Positions 1 to 6,185 of a stretch of DNA of 13,641 nucleotides are shown in pieces. The notes beneath the pieces were generated by a model, which was given only the letters and a program-made list of their open reading frames with translations, had not been told where the DNA came from and made no database searches. The position numbers and the translations under genes were made by a program. Origin of the DNA: JBBRUG01 sp038247995 (lineage in GTDB: Bacteria; Chloroflexota; Chloroflexia; Chloroflexales; Chloroflexaceae). Position 1 is the stretch's first letter. The number at the start of each line of letters is the position of its first letter. The DNA is taken from positions 1 to 13,641 of the forward strand of contig JBBRUG010000153.1 of the NCBI GenBank assembly GCA_038247995.1, given 5' to 3'.

Positions 1-771
1 CGATTCTGCTTGCTGGGTCACGCTGCCGGCTTCATCGACCCGCTCTACTCAAAGGGGCTATACACCACGCTGATGAGCACGGCGCTGCTGGCGCATCTGC
101 TGCTCGACGCGCACCGCGCGGGTGACTATAGCACAGCGCGCTTTCAGCCGCTCGAGGAGCTGACGCTGCGCTACGTGTGCGCGCACGACCGGATCGTGGC
201 GAACTCGTTCAAGTCGTGGTCGAACTACAAGCTCTGGTCGGTCTACTCGGTACTCTGGCTGATGGGGGCCTACACCGAGTACGTGATGCTGCTGAGCATG
301 CGCGCGCGCACGCGCCAGGGCGCCAGCCGCGCCGACTACTTCGCCGAGACCAGTAAGCTCCGCCTGGTGGGCGGCGGCTTCGACCAGTTCAAGGTGCTGG
401 CCGATCAGGTCGACACGCTGATCGAGGCGGTCGACCCCGGCGATGAGGCGGCGGTCGACCAGTCAGTGGCCCAAATCCGCGCACTCTACGCGGCAATTCC
501 CTGGATCCCAAATGCATTTCAGGCCGTCTTGGCCGGCAAAAACCACCTGCCGGCGAACAAGCTGCGCCTGAGCTTATTGTCCCAGAATACGGGCTTTCTC
601 GGCCAAGGGGCGTTCCGTAGCCACTTCTTCGGCACCGCCTCAATCGGTGAGGTTGCGCGCTTCTTTGTGAGCGAAAGCGTGAAGTATTCGACCCAGGCCC
701 TGCACTTACGCAAGCGCGCCGGCTACCGCAAACGCATTGGCGGCCGTTACGCAAAGGAGCATTATTCGTAA
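1..771 (+). CDS. FAD-dependent oxidoreductase, flavin halogenase-like (C-terminal part, 5' truncated)
   Basis: The reading frame is open from base 1 (frame beginning CGA TTC TGC), so the gene starts upstream of the window and only the last 256 residues are visible. The sequence GHAAGFIDPLYSKGL near the start matches the second FAD-contacting segment of tryptophan-halogenase-like and related flavoprotein monooxygenases (typically GDAAGFIDPLYSPGL), with Asp replaced by His at the second position. The following helical part, rich in Trp and Tyr (SWSNYKLWSVYSVLW), fits the C-terminal helical region of that group. The N-terminal GxGxxG dinucleotide fold and the WxWxIP halogenase signature would lie outside the window, so true halogenase activity cannot be judged. 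It could equally be a non-halogenating dehydrogenase or hydroxylase of the same fold. The tail is basic (KRAGYRKRIGGRYAK). It ends 86 bases before the sensor gene on the same strand. Confidence 0.72.
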   Translation, partial: RFCLLGHAAGFIDPLYSKGLYTTLMSTALLAHLLLDAHRAGDYSTARFQPLEELTLRYVCAHDRIVANSFKSWSNYKLWSVYSVLWLMGAYTEYVMLLSMRARTRQGASRADYFAETSKLRLVGGGFDQFKVLADQVDTLIEAVDPGDEAAVDQSVAQIRALYAAIPWIPNAFQAVLAGKNHLPANKLRLSLLSQNTGFLGQGAFRSHFFGTASIGEVARFFVSESVKYSTQALHLRKRAGYRKRIGGRYAKEHYS

Positions 772-782
772 CAAGCTTCACC

Positions 783-788
783 TATAAT
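783..788 (+). promoter_or_regulatory. Candidate -10 box for the HAMP-STAS sensor gene
   Basis: A perfect TATAAT lies in the gap after the flavoprotein gene. No convincing -35 hexamer sits 16-18 bases upstream (the sequence there is CATTAT or similar), so this is only a candidate. Transcription would begin near 795 and leave a leader of about 60 bases before the preferred start at 858. It would fall almost on the alternative GTG start at 804. Confidence 0.4.
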
Positions 789-857
789 TGGCGCAGAGAA
801 TGCGTGCAAACCCCGTTCAGCCTGCTAGAGAGTCTGATGCTACGGAGTGTTGCCCCA

Positions 858-2102
858 ATGTCGATTCGGCTCAAGCTCATTGGCGCCTTCGCTTTCAGCA
901 GCCTGCTCATGCTTATCCTGGGCAGCTTTGCCCTCTGGCAGCTTGCCGCGATCAGTCGCAGCGCCGACAGCCTGGCCAATCAGGCTCTTCCCGCCGTTGA
1001 AACAACTGCCGACATCCAGGATACGCTTGTCGCTTATCGCCTGGCGCAAAACCGCCTCACCGGTCAAGCCATCGGCCAGCGCAATATGGAAGAATTGCGT
1101 GCGCAAGAAACGCGGATGGATATTCTGATTACCAGACTCCGCTCGCTCGAACCAGATGCGGCGACTCTGGCAGCATTAACGACAGTTTCAACCCAGTGGA
1201 ACGAGTTCAGCAGGCGCGTCAATGTCGAACTCATGGCCACCAGCATCAACCGCGACACCCTCGATGTGTTGGAAAACGACTACAATACCCTGCGTACAAA
1301 TGGCGCCGCGCTGCGTCAGGCCAGTCGGAGTAAGGCAACTATCGCTCGTACGGAAGTGGTGAATGCCTACGACACCGCCCGCTCGGTAACGATTGCGATC
1401 CTCGCCGTGGCCCTGATGTTCGGCGCAGTGGTGGGCTTTTCTATGGCGCTCGACCTGGCCGATGATCTACGTTCGCTTACAAACGCCACTGAACGTATTT
1501 CGGCAGGCGATCTCCGCCATCCAATCACAGTTGAAGGTGAAGACGAGCTTGGACAGTTAGCCGATGCGTTTCGGCATATGATCAGCACTCTTAGCCAAAA
1601 AGAGGTTGAAGTAGCAACCCAGCAAACTCAACTGATCGCCCGCGCCGATGAGATTGCGCAAGCCTATAACGAACTGCAGGTGATCCTCCAAGAGCGCGAG
1701 GCACTTAACGCCACGGTGCGTGCCCTGGCCACGCCATTCATTCCGATCCAGGCCGGCGTGTTGATCGCACCGCTCGTTGGCATCTTTGACACCGAACGGG
1801 TTAATCTCTTTACCCAGATGCTCCTGGCCCAAATTCAACGCACGGCGACCCACACGGTTATTGTAGATGTAACTGGTATGGCGCTGATCGATCAGGCTGT
1901 CGCAAAACAATTGGTAGAGACGGCCACAGCAGCACGGCTGCTCGGCGCCCGGACAATCCTGGTCGGCATCAGGCCCGAGATCGCCCAGACCTTGATCGGG
2001 CTGGACTTGAACTTGGAGGGCGTAATCACGCAGGCGGATCTCCAACGTGGTGTCGCGTATGCCTTGGCAACTATCGGGCAGTTGGGCAGGCGGGCAGTCT
2101 GA
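858..2102 (+). CDS. Membrane sensor protein with HAMP and RsbR-like STAS domains
   Basis: A 414-residue signalling protein. From this start: membrane segment 8-30, an extracytoplasmic helical sensor region of about 145 residues (four-helix-bundle type), membrane segment 177-198, HAMP linker about 199-250 (note LTNATERISAGDL and DELGQLADAFRHM), a coiled coil 246-285, and a STAS domain from about 290 to 405. The STAS part carries RsbR hallmarks (DVTGMALID; LLGARTILVGIRPEIAQT), so it probably feeds a stressosome-like partner switch. No RsbS, RsbT or anti-sigma partner lies in the window. In RsbR proteins the residue after the Asp of the ID motif is usually a phosphorylatable Thr or Ser; here it is Gln346, while the second Thr (AQT, Thr378) is kept. 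Start 858 was chosen because GGAG at 844-847 lies 10 bases upstream and the product begins directly with the membrane segment. In-frame alternatives are ATG 837 and GTG 804. The last codons lie in repeat-like sequence. Confidence 0.85.
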   Translation: MSIRLKLIGAFAFSSLLMLILGSFALWQLAAISRSADSLANQALPAVETTADIQDTLVAYRLAQNRLTGQAIGQRNMEELRAQETRMDILITRLRSLEPDAATLAALTTVSTQWNEFSRRVNVELMATSINRDTLDVLENDYNTLRTNGAALRQASRSKATIARTEVVNAYDTARSVTIAILAVALMFGAVVGFSMALDLADDLRSLTNATERISAGDLRHPITVEGEDELGQLADAFRHMISTLSQKEVEVATQQTQLIARADEIAQAYNELQVILQEREALNATVRALATPFIPIQAGVLIAPLVGIFDTERVNLFTQMLLAQIQRTATHTVIVDVTGMALIDQAVAKQLVETATAARLLGARTILVGIRPEIAQTLIGLDLNLEGVITQADLQRGVAYALATIGQLGRRAV

Positions 2103-2174
2103 CAGTTGGGCAGTTGGGCAGTTGGGCAGTTGGACAGTTGGGCAGTTGGATAGTTGGACAGTTGGGCAGTTGGG
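2103..2174 (+). repeat. Octanucleotide tandem array, nine units of CAGTTGGR
   Basis: Nine head-to-tail 8-base units follow the sensor stop codon directly: CAGTTGGG six times, CAGTTGGA twice and TAGTTGGA once. Degenerate units (GGGCAGTTGGGCAGGCGGGCAG) already occur inside the last codons of the upstream gene from about 2076. The array is not self-complementary and encodes nothing plausible. It ends at the edge of the inverted-repeat element. Confidence 0.95.
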
Positions 2175-2177
2175 CAG

Positions 2178-2279
2178 GGGTGTGACGAAACGCCTTGCCG
2201 CACGGAGAGGGTTGCCCCGGCGCGGAACGCTTCCGGGAAGTTGGTGCCTCGCGCGCATGCAGAACGTTTCGTCACACCC
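2178..2279. repeat. 102-bp element bounded by perfect 15-bp inverted repeats (MITE-like or REP-like)
   Basis: The left arm 2178-2192 (GGGTGTGACGAAACG) is exactly complementary to the right arm 2265-2279 (CGTTTCGTCACACCC), with 72 bases between. The interior holds a small hairpin (CGGAA 2223-2227, TTCCG 2231-2235) and no coding potential. GGGCAG occurs immediately left of the element and, after three intervening bases, on the right (2283-2288); a target duplication is possible but unproven. Whether this is a non-autonomous mobile element or a repeat family of the genome cannot be told from one copy. Confidence 0.6.
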
Positions 2280-2311
2280 GTCGGGCAGTTCGCCACGTTA
2301 CCTGACACCAA

Positions 2312-2347
2312 AAGAGCGCCGCATTCAGTACTGAATGCGGCGCTCTT
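2312..2347. terminator. Perfect 36-bp palindrome, probable bidirectional terminator
   Basis: Arms 2312-2329 and 2330-2347 are perfectly complementary (AAGAGCGCCGCATTCAGT and its reverse complement). The RNA hairpin would have up to about 16 pairs closing on a small loop. It lies between the convergent ends of the sensor gene and the FtsH-like gene, the usual place for a shared terminator. The flanking A-run on the left (CCAAAA) gives a short U-tract only for minus-strand transcripts; in the plus direction the sequence after the stem is CGCTTCC, so termination there would be weaker or factor-assisted. Confidence 0.75.
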
Positions 2348-2352
2348 CGCTT

Positions 2353-2380
2353 CCTGCCTCCTACCTCCTGCCTCCTAGCC
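2353..2380. repeat. Heptanucleotide tandem array CCTGCCT/CCTACCT overlapping the FtsH-like stop codon
   Basis: Three clean 7-base units (CCTGCCT, CCTACCT, CCTGCCT) and a fourth degenerate one (CCTAGCC) run head to tail. The fourth contains the complement of the TAG stop codon of the minus-strand FtsH-like gene (2375-2377). In the minus transcript this is a purine-rich AGGNAGG run directly after the stop. Confidence 0.85.
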
Positions 2381-4324
2381 CTCCCGGCGCTCCTGCGCAT
2401 CAATCACGGTGATATCGGGGGCAGGCGGCAGGGCTGGGCGTGGCTCGCGGCGGCGACGCACCAGCGGCGTGTTTCCCTCGGGGCGCACAGCAGAGGCAAA
2501 ACCAAAAGCCGTGACATCCTGCTTGCCACCGTCGGGCAGGTAGGGATGCTGCATCTCGACGCGCTCCAGGATCTCGTTCACATCGAGGTCGGTAAGCTCA
2601 TTGCGCAGCACCAGCGCCTCGGCAATGGCGATTACAGCCTCTTTATTCGTCTCCAGAATGAGCCGCGCGCGGCGATACTGCTCATCGAGGATTCGCTCGA
2701 CCCGCGGCTTGATATCGGGTGTGGGGCCGCTCAAAGCGATTGAGTAGAAGCTGCCGTCCATGGCCCACTGGCCCACGATCCGCGTCGCGAGGCTGGTGGT
2801 CTGGTACATATCCATCGCCACGCCGGCAGTGGTGTAGCCGAGGAACAACTCTTCGGCCGCATAACCACCCATCGTAACGCACACATCGTCGAGCAATTCC
2901 TGCTTGTTGGGGATGTGGCGCTCTTCGAGCGGTTTACTAGCCACAAAGCCTTCAGCCTGGCCATGACGGATGATCGTCACTTTCGAGATCCGCTCGCGCT
3001 TGAGCAGCTTGGCAAAGAGGTAGGCGTGGCCCGCCTCATGGTAGGCCGTCGCGCGGCGCTCCTCGTAGGGCAGACTACGCACCGGTTGCTTGAGGCCCCA
3101 TTCGTGGACTTCACGGGCGCAGGTAAAGTCCCAATAGTTAATCGCCTGGCGCCCATCGAAGTGTGCATGAATCACCGCCTCGTTGATCACATACTTGATC
3201 GCCACCGGCGTATAACCAATCGTGTCGAAAACCATGCGATCGAACGGCATTGGTTCGTGCTTAACCTTGCTGAGGTAATATTCCAGGATCTCGCGGCGGC
3301 CATCAGGATCGGGCCGATCGACAACGATCTTGCGGTCAAAACGACCGGGGCGCAGCAGCGCGGCGTCGAGCGACTCGGCGAGGTTGGTGGCGCCCATCGT
3401 CAACACCGGCGGCATTTCCGTCTTGCCCTTGCGCAGACGCAGCACGCGCAGCATCTTGCCCCACCAACTCTGCTCCTGCGGCGGTGGATCCATCTGGAGC
3501 AGCAGTTCATTCAGAATACCGCTGCCGCCGCCACCACCGCCGCCCATGCCCATCACCATATTGCGCACGCCGCCCTGTGCATCCGCAGCCGAACCATCGC
3601 GGCCAAAGGCGCCCTGCGCACCGCCCATCAGGTTGCTGCTACGCGCCATACCGACGGCGTCGATCTCATCGATAAAGAGGATACAAGCGCCATATTCGCG
3701 CGCAAGCCGGCGGGCCTTGCGGTAGAGGTTCATCACCTTGATGTTGCCCATACCCATCCAGGCCGATGTAAGCGACGGAGCGCTCAGGTAGCCGAAGGGG
3801 ACACCGGCCTCGGTGGAAACGGCTTGGGCAAGGTAGCTCTTACCGGTGCCGGGCGGGCCGATCAGCAGCACACCGCGCGTGACCTCGCCGCCCATCGCCT
3901 TGAACTCTTTGGCACCCTTGAGCAGCGTCACGATACGTCGTGCGGCCTCAAGCACCTCCGGGTTGCCGCGATAATCCTTGAAGCTGATGCCGGTCTCGCC
4001 GGGGAGCACCCAGTAGATGCGGGTGCGGGCCATGAAGAAGTACATCAGGAAGAACTGGAAACCGATGAAGAAGAAGAGGTAAAACACGATCGGCAGAAAC
4101 TGCATAATCGTCGGGCCGAGCTGGCCACTCACCACTACCGTAATCAGTTGGGGCAAGAACTGCGCCGCCAGCCAGATTACGACGGCGACGATCAGGAGTG
4201 TGCGAATGCCGCGAAACAACTTCCAATTCCAACGATGAAAGAACGTATCGATCTTCTTGTCCAGATCGCGATCAAGATCATCGCGATGCGCGCCATCCTG
4301 CGGCCGATAGGGCTCGATTGCCAT
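2375..4324 (-). CDS. FtsH-like membrane AAA+ zinc metalloprotease, divergent
   Basis: A 649-residue ATP-dependent protease of the inner membrane that should unfold and degrade membrane and cytosolic substrates. Two membrane segments (about 41-59 and 74-98) are separated by only about 15 residues, whereas classical FtsH has an extracytoplasmic domain of roughly 70 residues. The AAA+ module follows: Walker A GPPGTGKS (156-163), Walker B ILFIDEID (215-222), and the second region of homology with Arg325 and Arg328 in LLRPGRFDR. The pore loop, normally FVG, reads WMG (189-191). An insertion rich in Gly, Met and Ala (about 230-305, with seven Gly at 261-267) sits between Walker B and that region. 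The peptidase zinc site is HEAGH (429-433), with Asp505 as likely third ligand. The C-tail is proline- and arginine-rich. GGAG eight bases before the ATG supports the start. It lies 62 bases after the membrane-protein gene on the same strand, probably in one operon. All catalytic residues are intact. Confidence 0.92.
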   Translation of the reverse strand: MAIEPYRPQDGAHRDDLDRDLDKKIDTFFHRWNWKLFRGIRTLLIVAVVIWLAAQFLPQLITVVVSGQLGPTIMQFLPIVFYLFFFIGFQFFLMYFFMARTRIYWVLPGETGISFKDYRGNPEVLEAARRIVTLLKGAKEFKAMGGEVTRGVLLIGPPGTGKSYLAQAVSTEAGVPFGYLSAPSLTSAWMGMGNIKVMNLYRKARRLAREYGACILFIDEIDAVGMARSSNLMGGAQGAFGRDGSAADAQGGVRNMVMGMGGGGGGGSGILNELLLQMDPPPQEQSWWGKMLRVLRLRKGKTEMPPVLTMGATNLAESLDAALLRPGRFDRKIVVDRPDPDGRREILEYYLSKVKHEPMPFDRMVFDTIGYTPVAIKYVINEAVIHAHFDGRQAINYWDFTCAREVHEWGLKQPVRSLPYEERRATAYHEAGHAYLFAKLLKRERISKVTIIRHGQAEGFVASKPLEERHIPNKQELLDDVCVTMGGYAAEELFLGYTTAGVAMDMYQTTSLATRIVGQWAMDGSFYSIALSGPTPDIKPRVERILDEQYRRARLILETNKEAVIAIAEALVLRNELTDLDVNEILERVEMQHPYLPDGGKQDVTAFGFASAVRPEGNTPLVRRRREPRPALPPAPDITVIDAQERREG

Positions 4325-4386
4325 GCCAATTACTCCATGTGCTTCCAGATCCCAAGGTACACGTCACGGGCAGGCCCGAACAGCCC

Positions 4387-5103
4387 CTACTCCCGCTGGA
4401 CACCGACGATCTTACCGTCGCGATTGACCGTGAAGATGAAAGAGAAACTGCCCGCCTGATCCGGCTGCGGCGCGTCGACACCAACAACATAGTAGTAACG
4501 GCTGCGCTCACCAAGTTGAATCCCCCCAATGTAGGAGATCGTGCGGTAGCGTCGCCCGGCGAGGCGCTCATCTTCGGCCCGTGCGACAAACAACTCCTTC
4601 GAGTTGCCCCGTTCGACGAGCGTGGCCTGCAGTTCGGGGCTGAAGGCATCCCACATCAGATCGCCGTTATAGGTGCTCTGGCCCTCAAGGAAGCTCACCA
4701 CCGCCTGAGGCGGGGCAATCAGCTCAACACGATTATCGGTGGTATTACTGGGAAAGATGCGCGGAACAATCAGGAGCAGCGCCTGCACTGCGATCACGCC
4801 GACAAGCACACCAAGCGCTGCCAACCAGCCCGCATATGGGCGCAAGGCACGGCCCACGCGTATGAATCCGCTCCGGATCCGCAGCAAGATCAACCGCACC
4901 ATGCGCAGCGCAATACTGAACAAGCCGGGCTGCGGCGGCGGTGCGCTATACGGAGCCGCATCCGGGGGCAGTGTCGGGCCCGTATAGGCTACACCCGGGG
5001 CCGTCCACTCGGGGGGAGTTGCCGGCGGCACCGGCGGCATAGCGGCACCCGCTCCCATACCGGAAGGGTGAGCAGGACGCGCGGGCTCGCGATTATCTTC
5101 CAT
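4387..5103 (-). CDS. Proline-rich single-pass membrane protein with C-terminal NTF2-like domain, upstream partner of the FtsH-like gene
   Basis: A 238-residue protein of no recognised named family. Residues 1-60 are low-complexity and rich in Pro, Ala and Gly. A basic amphipathic stretch (61-90, RMVRLILLRIRSGFIRVGR) leads into one clear membrane segment (91-113). The C-terminal domain (about 128-238) begins with PPQAVVSFLEGQSTYNGDLMW and ends in a beta-rich part (SRYYYVVGVD, FSFIFTVNRDGKIVGVQ); this pattern resembles NTF2-like or DUF4878-type domains, which is an inference. The positive-inside rule puts the proline-rich part in the cytoplasm and the C-domain outside. The start at 5103 is preferred because GAGG (complement of 5112-5115) lies eight bases upstream; a start at 5151 would add 16 residues without a better ribosome site. 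It is the first gene of a pair with the FtsH-like protease and could be its adaptor, regulator or substrate. Confidence 0.8.
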   Translation of the reverse strand: MEDNREPARPAHPSGMGAGAAMPPVPPATPPEWTAPGVAYTGPTLPPDAAPYSAPPPQPGLFSIALRMVRLILLRIRSGFIRVGRALRPYAGWLAALGVLVGVIAVQALLLIVPRIFPSNTTDNRVELIAPPQAVVSFLEGQSTYNGDLMWDAFSPELQATLVERGNSKELFVARAEDERLAGRRYRTISYIGGIQLGERSRYYYVVGVDAPQPDQAGSFSFIFTVNRDGKIVGVQRE

Positions 5104-5122
5104 GGGCAGAACCTCACGTTGC

Positions 5123-5133
5123 GTTGCTGCAAC
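5123..5133. promoter_or_regulatory. Dyad GTTGCTGCAAC in the leader of the minus-strand operon
   Basis: GTTGC and GCAAC are perfectly complementary around a single T. With a two-base bulge the pairing extends outward by four more pairs (CGTT and AACG). It lies just upstream of the ribosome-binding site of the membrane-protein gene, so it could be a DNA operator or a leader hairpin. It shares the core TGCTGCA with the dyad at 5250-5262. Confidence 0.3.
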
Positions 5134-5241
5134 AACGATACGAAAGCCCACCGCAACATGCGATGCCTATGCGACACTTCAACATTGATTGGCTGAGATT
5201 TGGTAGGGAGAGAGTAGATGCAACGAATAGCATAGAACCAG

Positions 5242-5262
5242 ATACGGTCGTATGCTGCATAC
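5242..5262. promoter_or_regulatory. Overlapping dyads in the divergent gap, candidate operator
   Basis: Two palindromes overlap: ATACG-GT-CGTAT (5242-5253) and GTATGC-T-GCATAC (5250-5262), the latter with perfect 6-base arms. They lie midway in the 222-base gap between the divergently transcribed membrane-protein/FtsH operon and the solute-binding protein gene. They are also just upstream of a -10-like TATACT. The position fits an operator for a dimeric regulator; no regulator gene is adjacent. Confidence 0.4.
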
Positions 5263-5281
5263 AAATCTACTTATCTTTAAG

Positions 5282-5287
5282 TATACT
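5282..5287 (+). promoter_or_regulatory. Candidate -10 box for the solute-binding protein gene
   Basis: TATACT (five of six matches to TATAAT) lies about 40 bases before the start of the solute-binding protein gene in a locally AT-rich stretch. The -35 region is poor (best is CATACA at 18-base spacing), so activator dependence or a false positive are both possible. Confidence 0.3.
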
Positions 5288-5325
5288 GAAGGGTAGAAAT
5301 AAAAGCAAGGAACAATGATGAGAGG

Positions 5326-6174
5326 ATGATGAGCCAGCCAACCCAGAAACGCCGATTAGCGCATTCCAACGCGCTCTTGCCCTGGCAACGCAACCTGATA
5401 ACCCTCGTAGCGAGCCTGATTGTGGTCGGGTATGCCTGGCTGGCCTGGAGCGCGACAAGCGGGCAAGGCGGCCCCACGCTCGACCGCGTGTGGGCAGATG
5501 CTCAGGTGCGCGGTAGCTTACGGGTGGCGGTTGATGTCGGCTTCCGGCCGTTTGTCGATCAGATCGATGGTATGTTTACCGGCTACGACGTCGAGTTGAC
5601 CCGCGCGATTGCCGACCGAATGGGCTTACGCGCCGAGTTTGTACCCACGGGCTACGATGCGCTCTACGATGTACTGGTAAGCGGGCGGGCCGATCTCGTA
5701 GCTTCGGCGCTGCCCTATGCGCCGGAACAGGGCTTTCGCGCCCGGTTCTCCAGCGTGTATTTCGACGGCGGGCAGATGCTGCTGGTTCCCAATGCCGGCG
5801 CGATCAGCGGGACGCGGGATCTTGCCGGGCGCCGGGTGGGCGTGGCCTTAGGCAGCGACGCCGACGCGTTGGCCCGCCGCCTGGCGTTATCCATCCCCAC
5901 GCTCGACCTGCGCTCGACTTACGATGAACCAGCCGAAGCGATCGCTGATTTGCGCCTTGGGCGCCTGGACGCGGTGATTACCGACAACGTTGCTGCGCTC
6001 ACGGCCGTGCAGCAGGCGCCGGGGTTGCAGATCGCCGAAGCACTCACCTTCGACCCGTACGTGATCGCGATGCCGCGCGCGGCATTTCAGTTGGAGGCCG
6101 AGGTGAATCGCGCTCTGGAAGCATTGCGCGCCGAGGGGTTTTTAGACGCGTTAAATGAGCGCTGGTTTCGCTAA
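5326..6174 (+). CDS. Extracytoplasmic solute-binding protein, family 3 (amino acid type)
   Basis: A 282-residue periplasmic binding protein of the type that delivers amino acids or similar polar solutes to ABC importers. A basic N-terminus is followed by one hydrophobic segment (about 24-43) that acts as signal peptide or membrane anchor; there is no lipobox cysteine. The mature part has the family pattern: GSLRVAVDVGFRPF (63-76), GYDVELTRAIADRMG (86-100), a first-lobe signature around GYDALYDVLVSGRADLVAS (109-127), the second lobe from about 155, and a final FLDALNERW helix. The start is ATG 5326, with a second ATG directly after it; AGAGG abuts the first ATG and lies three bases before the second, so ribosome spacing is poor either way. 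No permease or ATPase gene is nearby. The sequence might also serve a sensory role. The TAA at 6172-6174 touches the stop codon of the opposite gene with no gap. Confidence 0.88.
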   Translation: MMSQPTQKRRLAHSNALLPWQRNLITLVASLIVVGYAWLAWSATSGQGGPTLDRVWADAQVRGSLRVAVDVGFRPFVDQIDGMFTGYDVELTRAIADRMGLRAEFVPTGYDALYDVLVSGRADLVASALPYAPEQGFRARFSSVYFDGGQMLLVPNAGAISGTRDLAGRRVGVALGSDADALARRLALSIPTLDLRSTYDEPAEAIADLRLGRLDAVITDNVAALTAVQQAPGLQIAEALTFDPYVIAMPRAAFQLEAEVNRALEALRAEGFLDALNERWFR

Positions 6175-6185
6175 TTACGACCAGC
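6161..6185. terminator. Hairpin whose loop contains both stop codons of two convergent genes
   Basis: GCTGGT (6161-6166) pairs perfectly with ACCAGC (6180-6185) around a 13-base loop. The loop holds TAA of the solute-binding protein (6172-6174) and the complementary stop TTA of the phosphatase gene (6175-6177). There is no U-tract, so efficient intrinsic termination is doubtful; it is the only structure seen at this junction. Confidence 0.3.

Noticed and set aside
1557..2258. Minus-strand 233-codon frame with CPTVQLPN-type repeats
   Set aside because: The repetitive peptide is the translation of the octamer array, and the rest is antisense to the STAS domain.
2915..4459. A 514-codon plus-strand open frame opposite the FtsH-like gene
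   Set aside because: It is antisense to a gene with intact Walker, arginine-finger and HEAGH motifs; its translation is His/Ala/Arg-rich without any recognisable domain, typical of a GC-rich shadow frame.
4198..5196. Plus-strand 332-codon frame opposite the membrane-protein gene
   Set aside because: Low-complexity translation without domains; the minus strand carries a membrane segment and a well-placed ribosome site.
5124..5318. Small plus-strand frame of 64 codons in the divergent gap
   Set aside because: No ribosome site, atypical composition, and it covers the dyads and the -10-like box.
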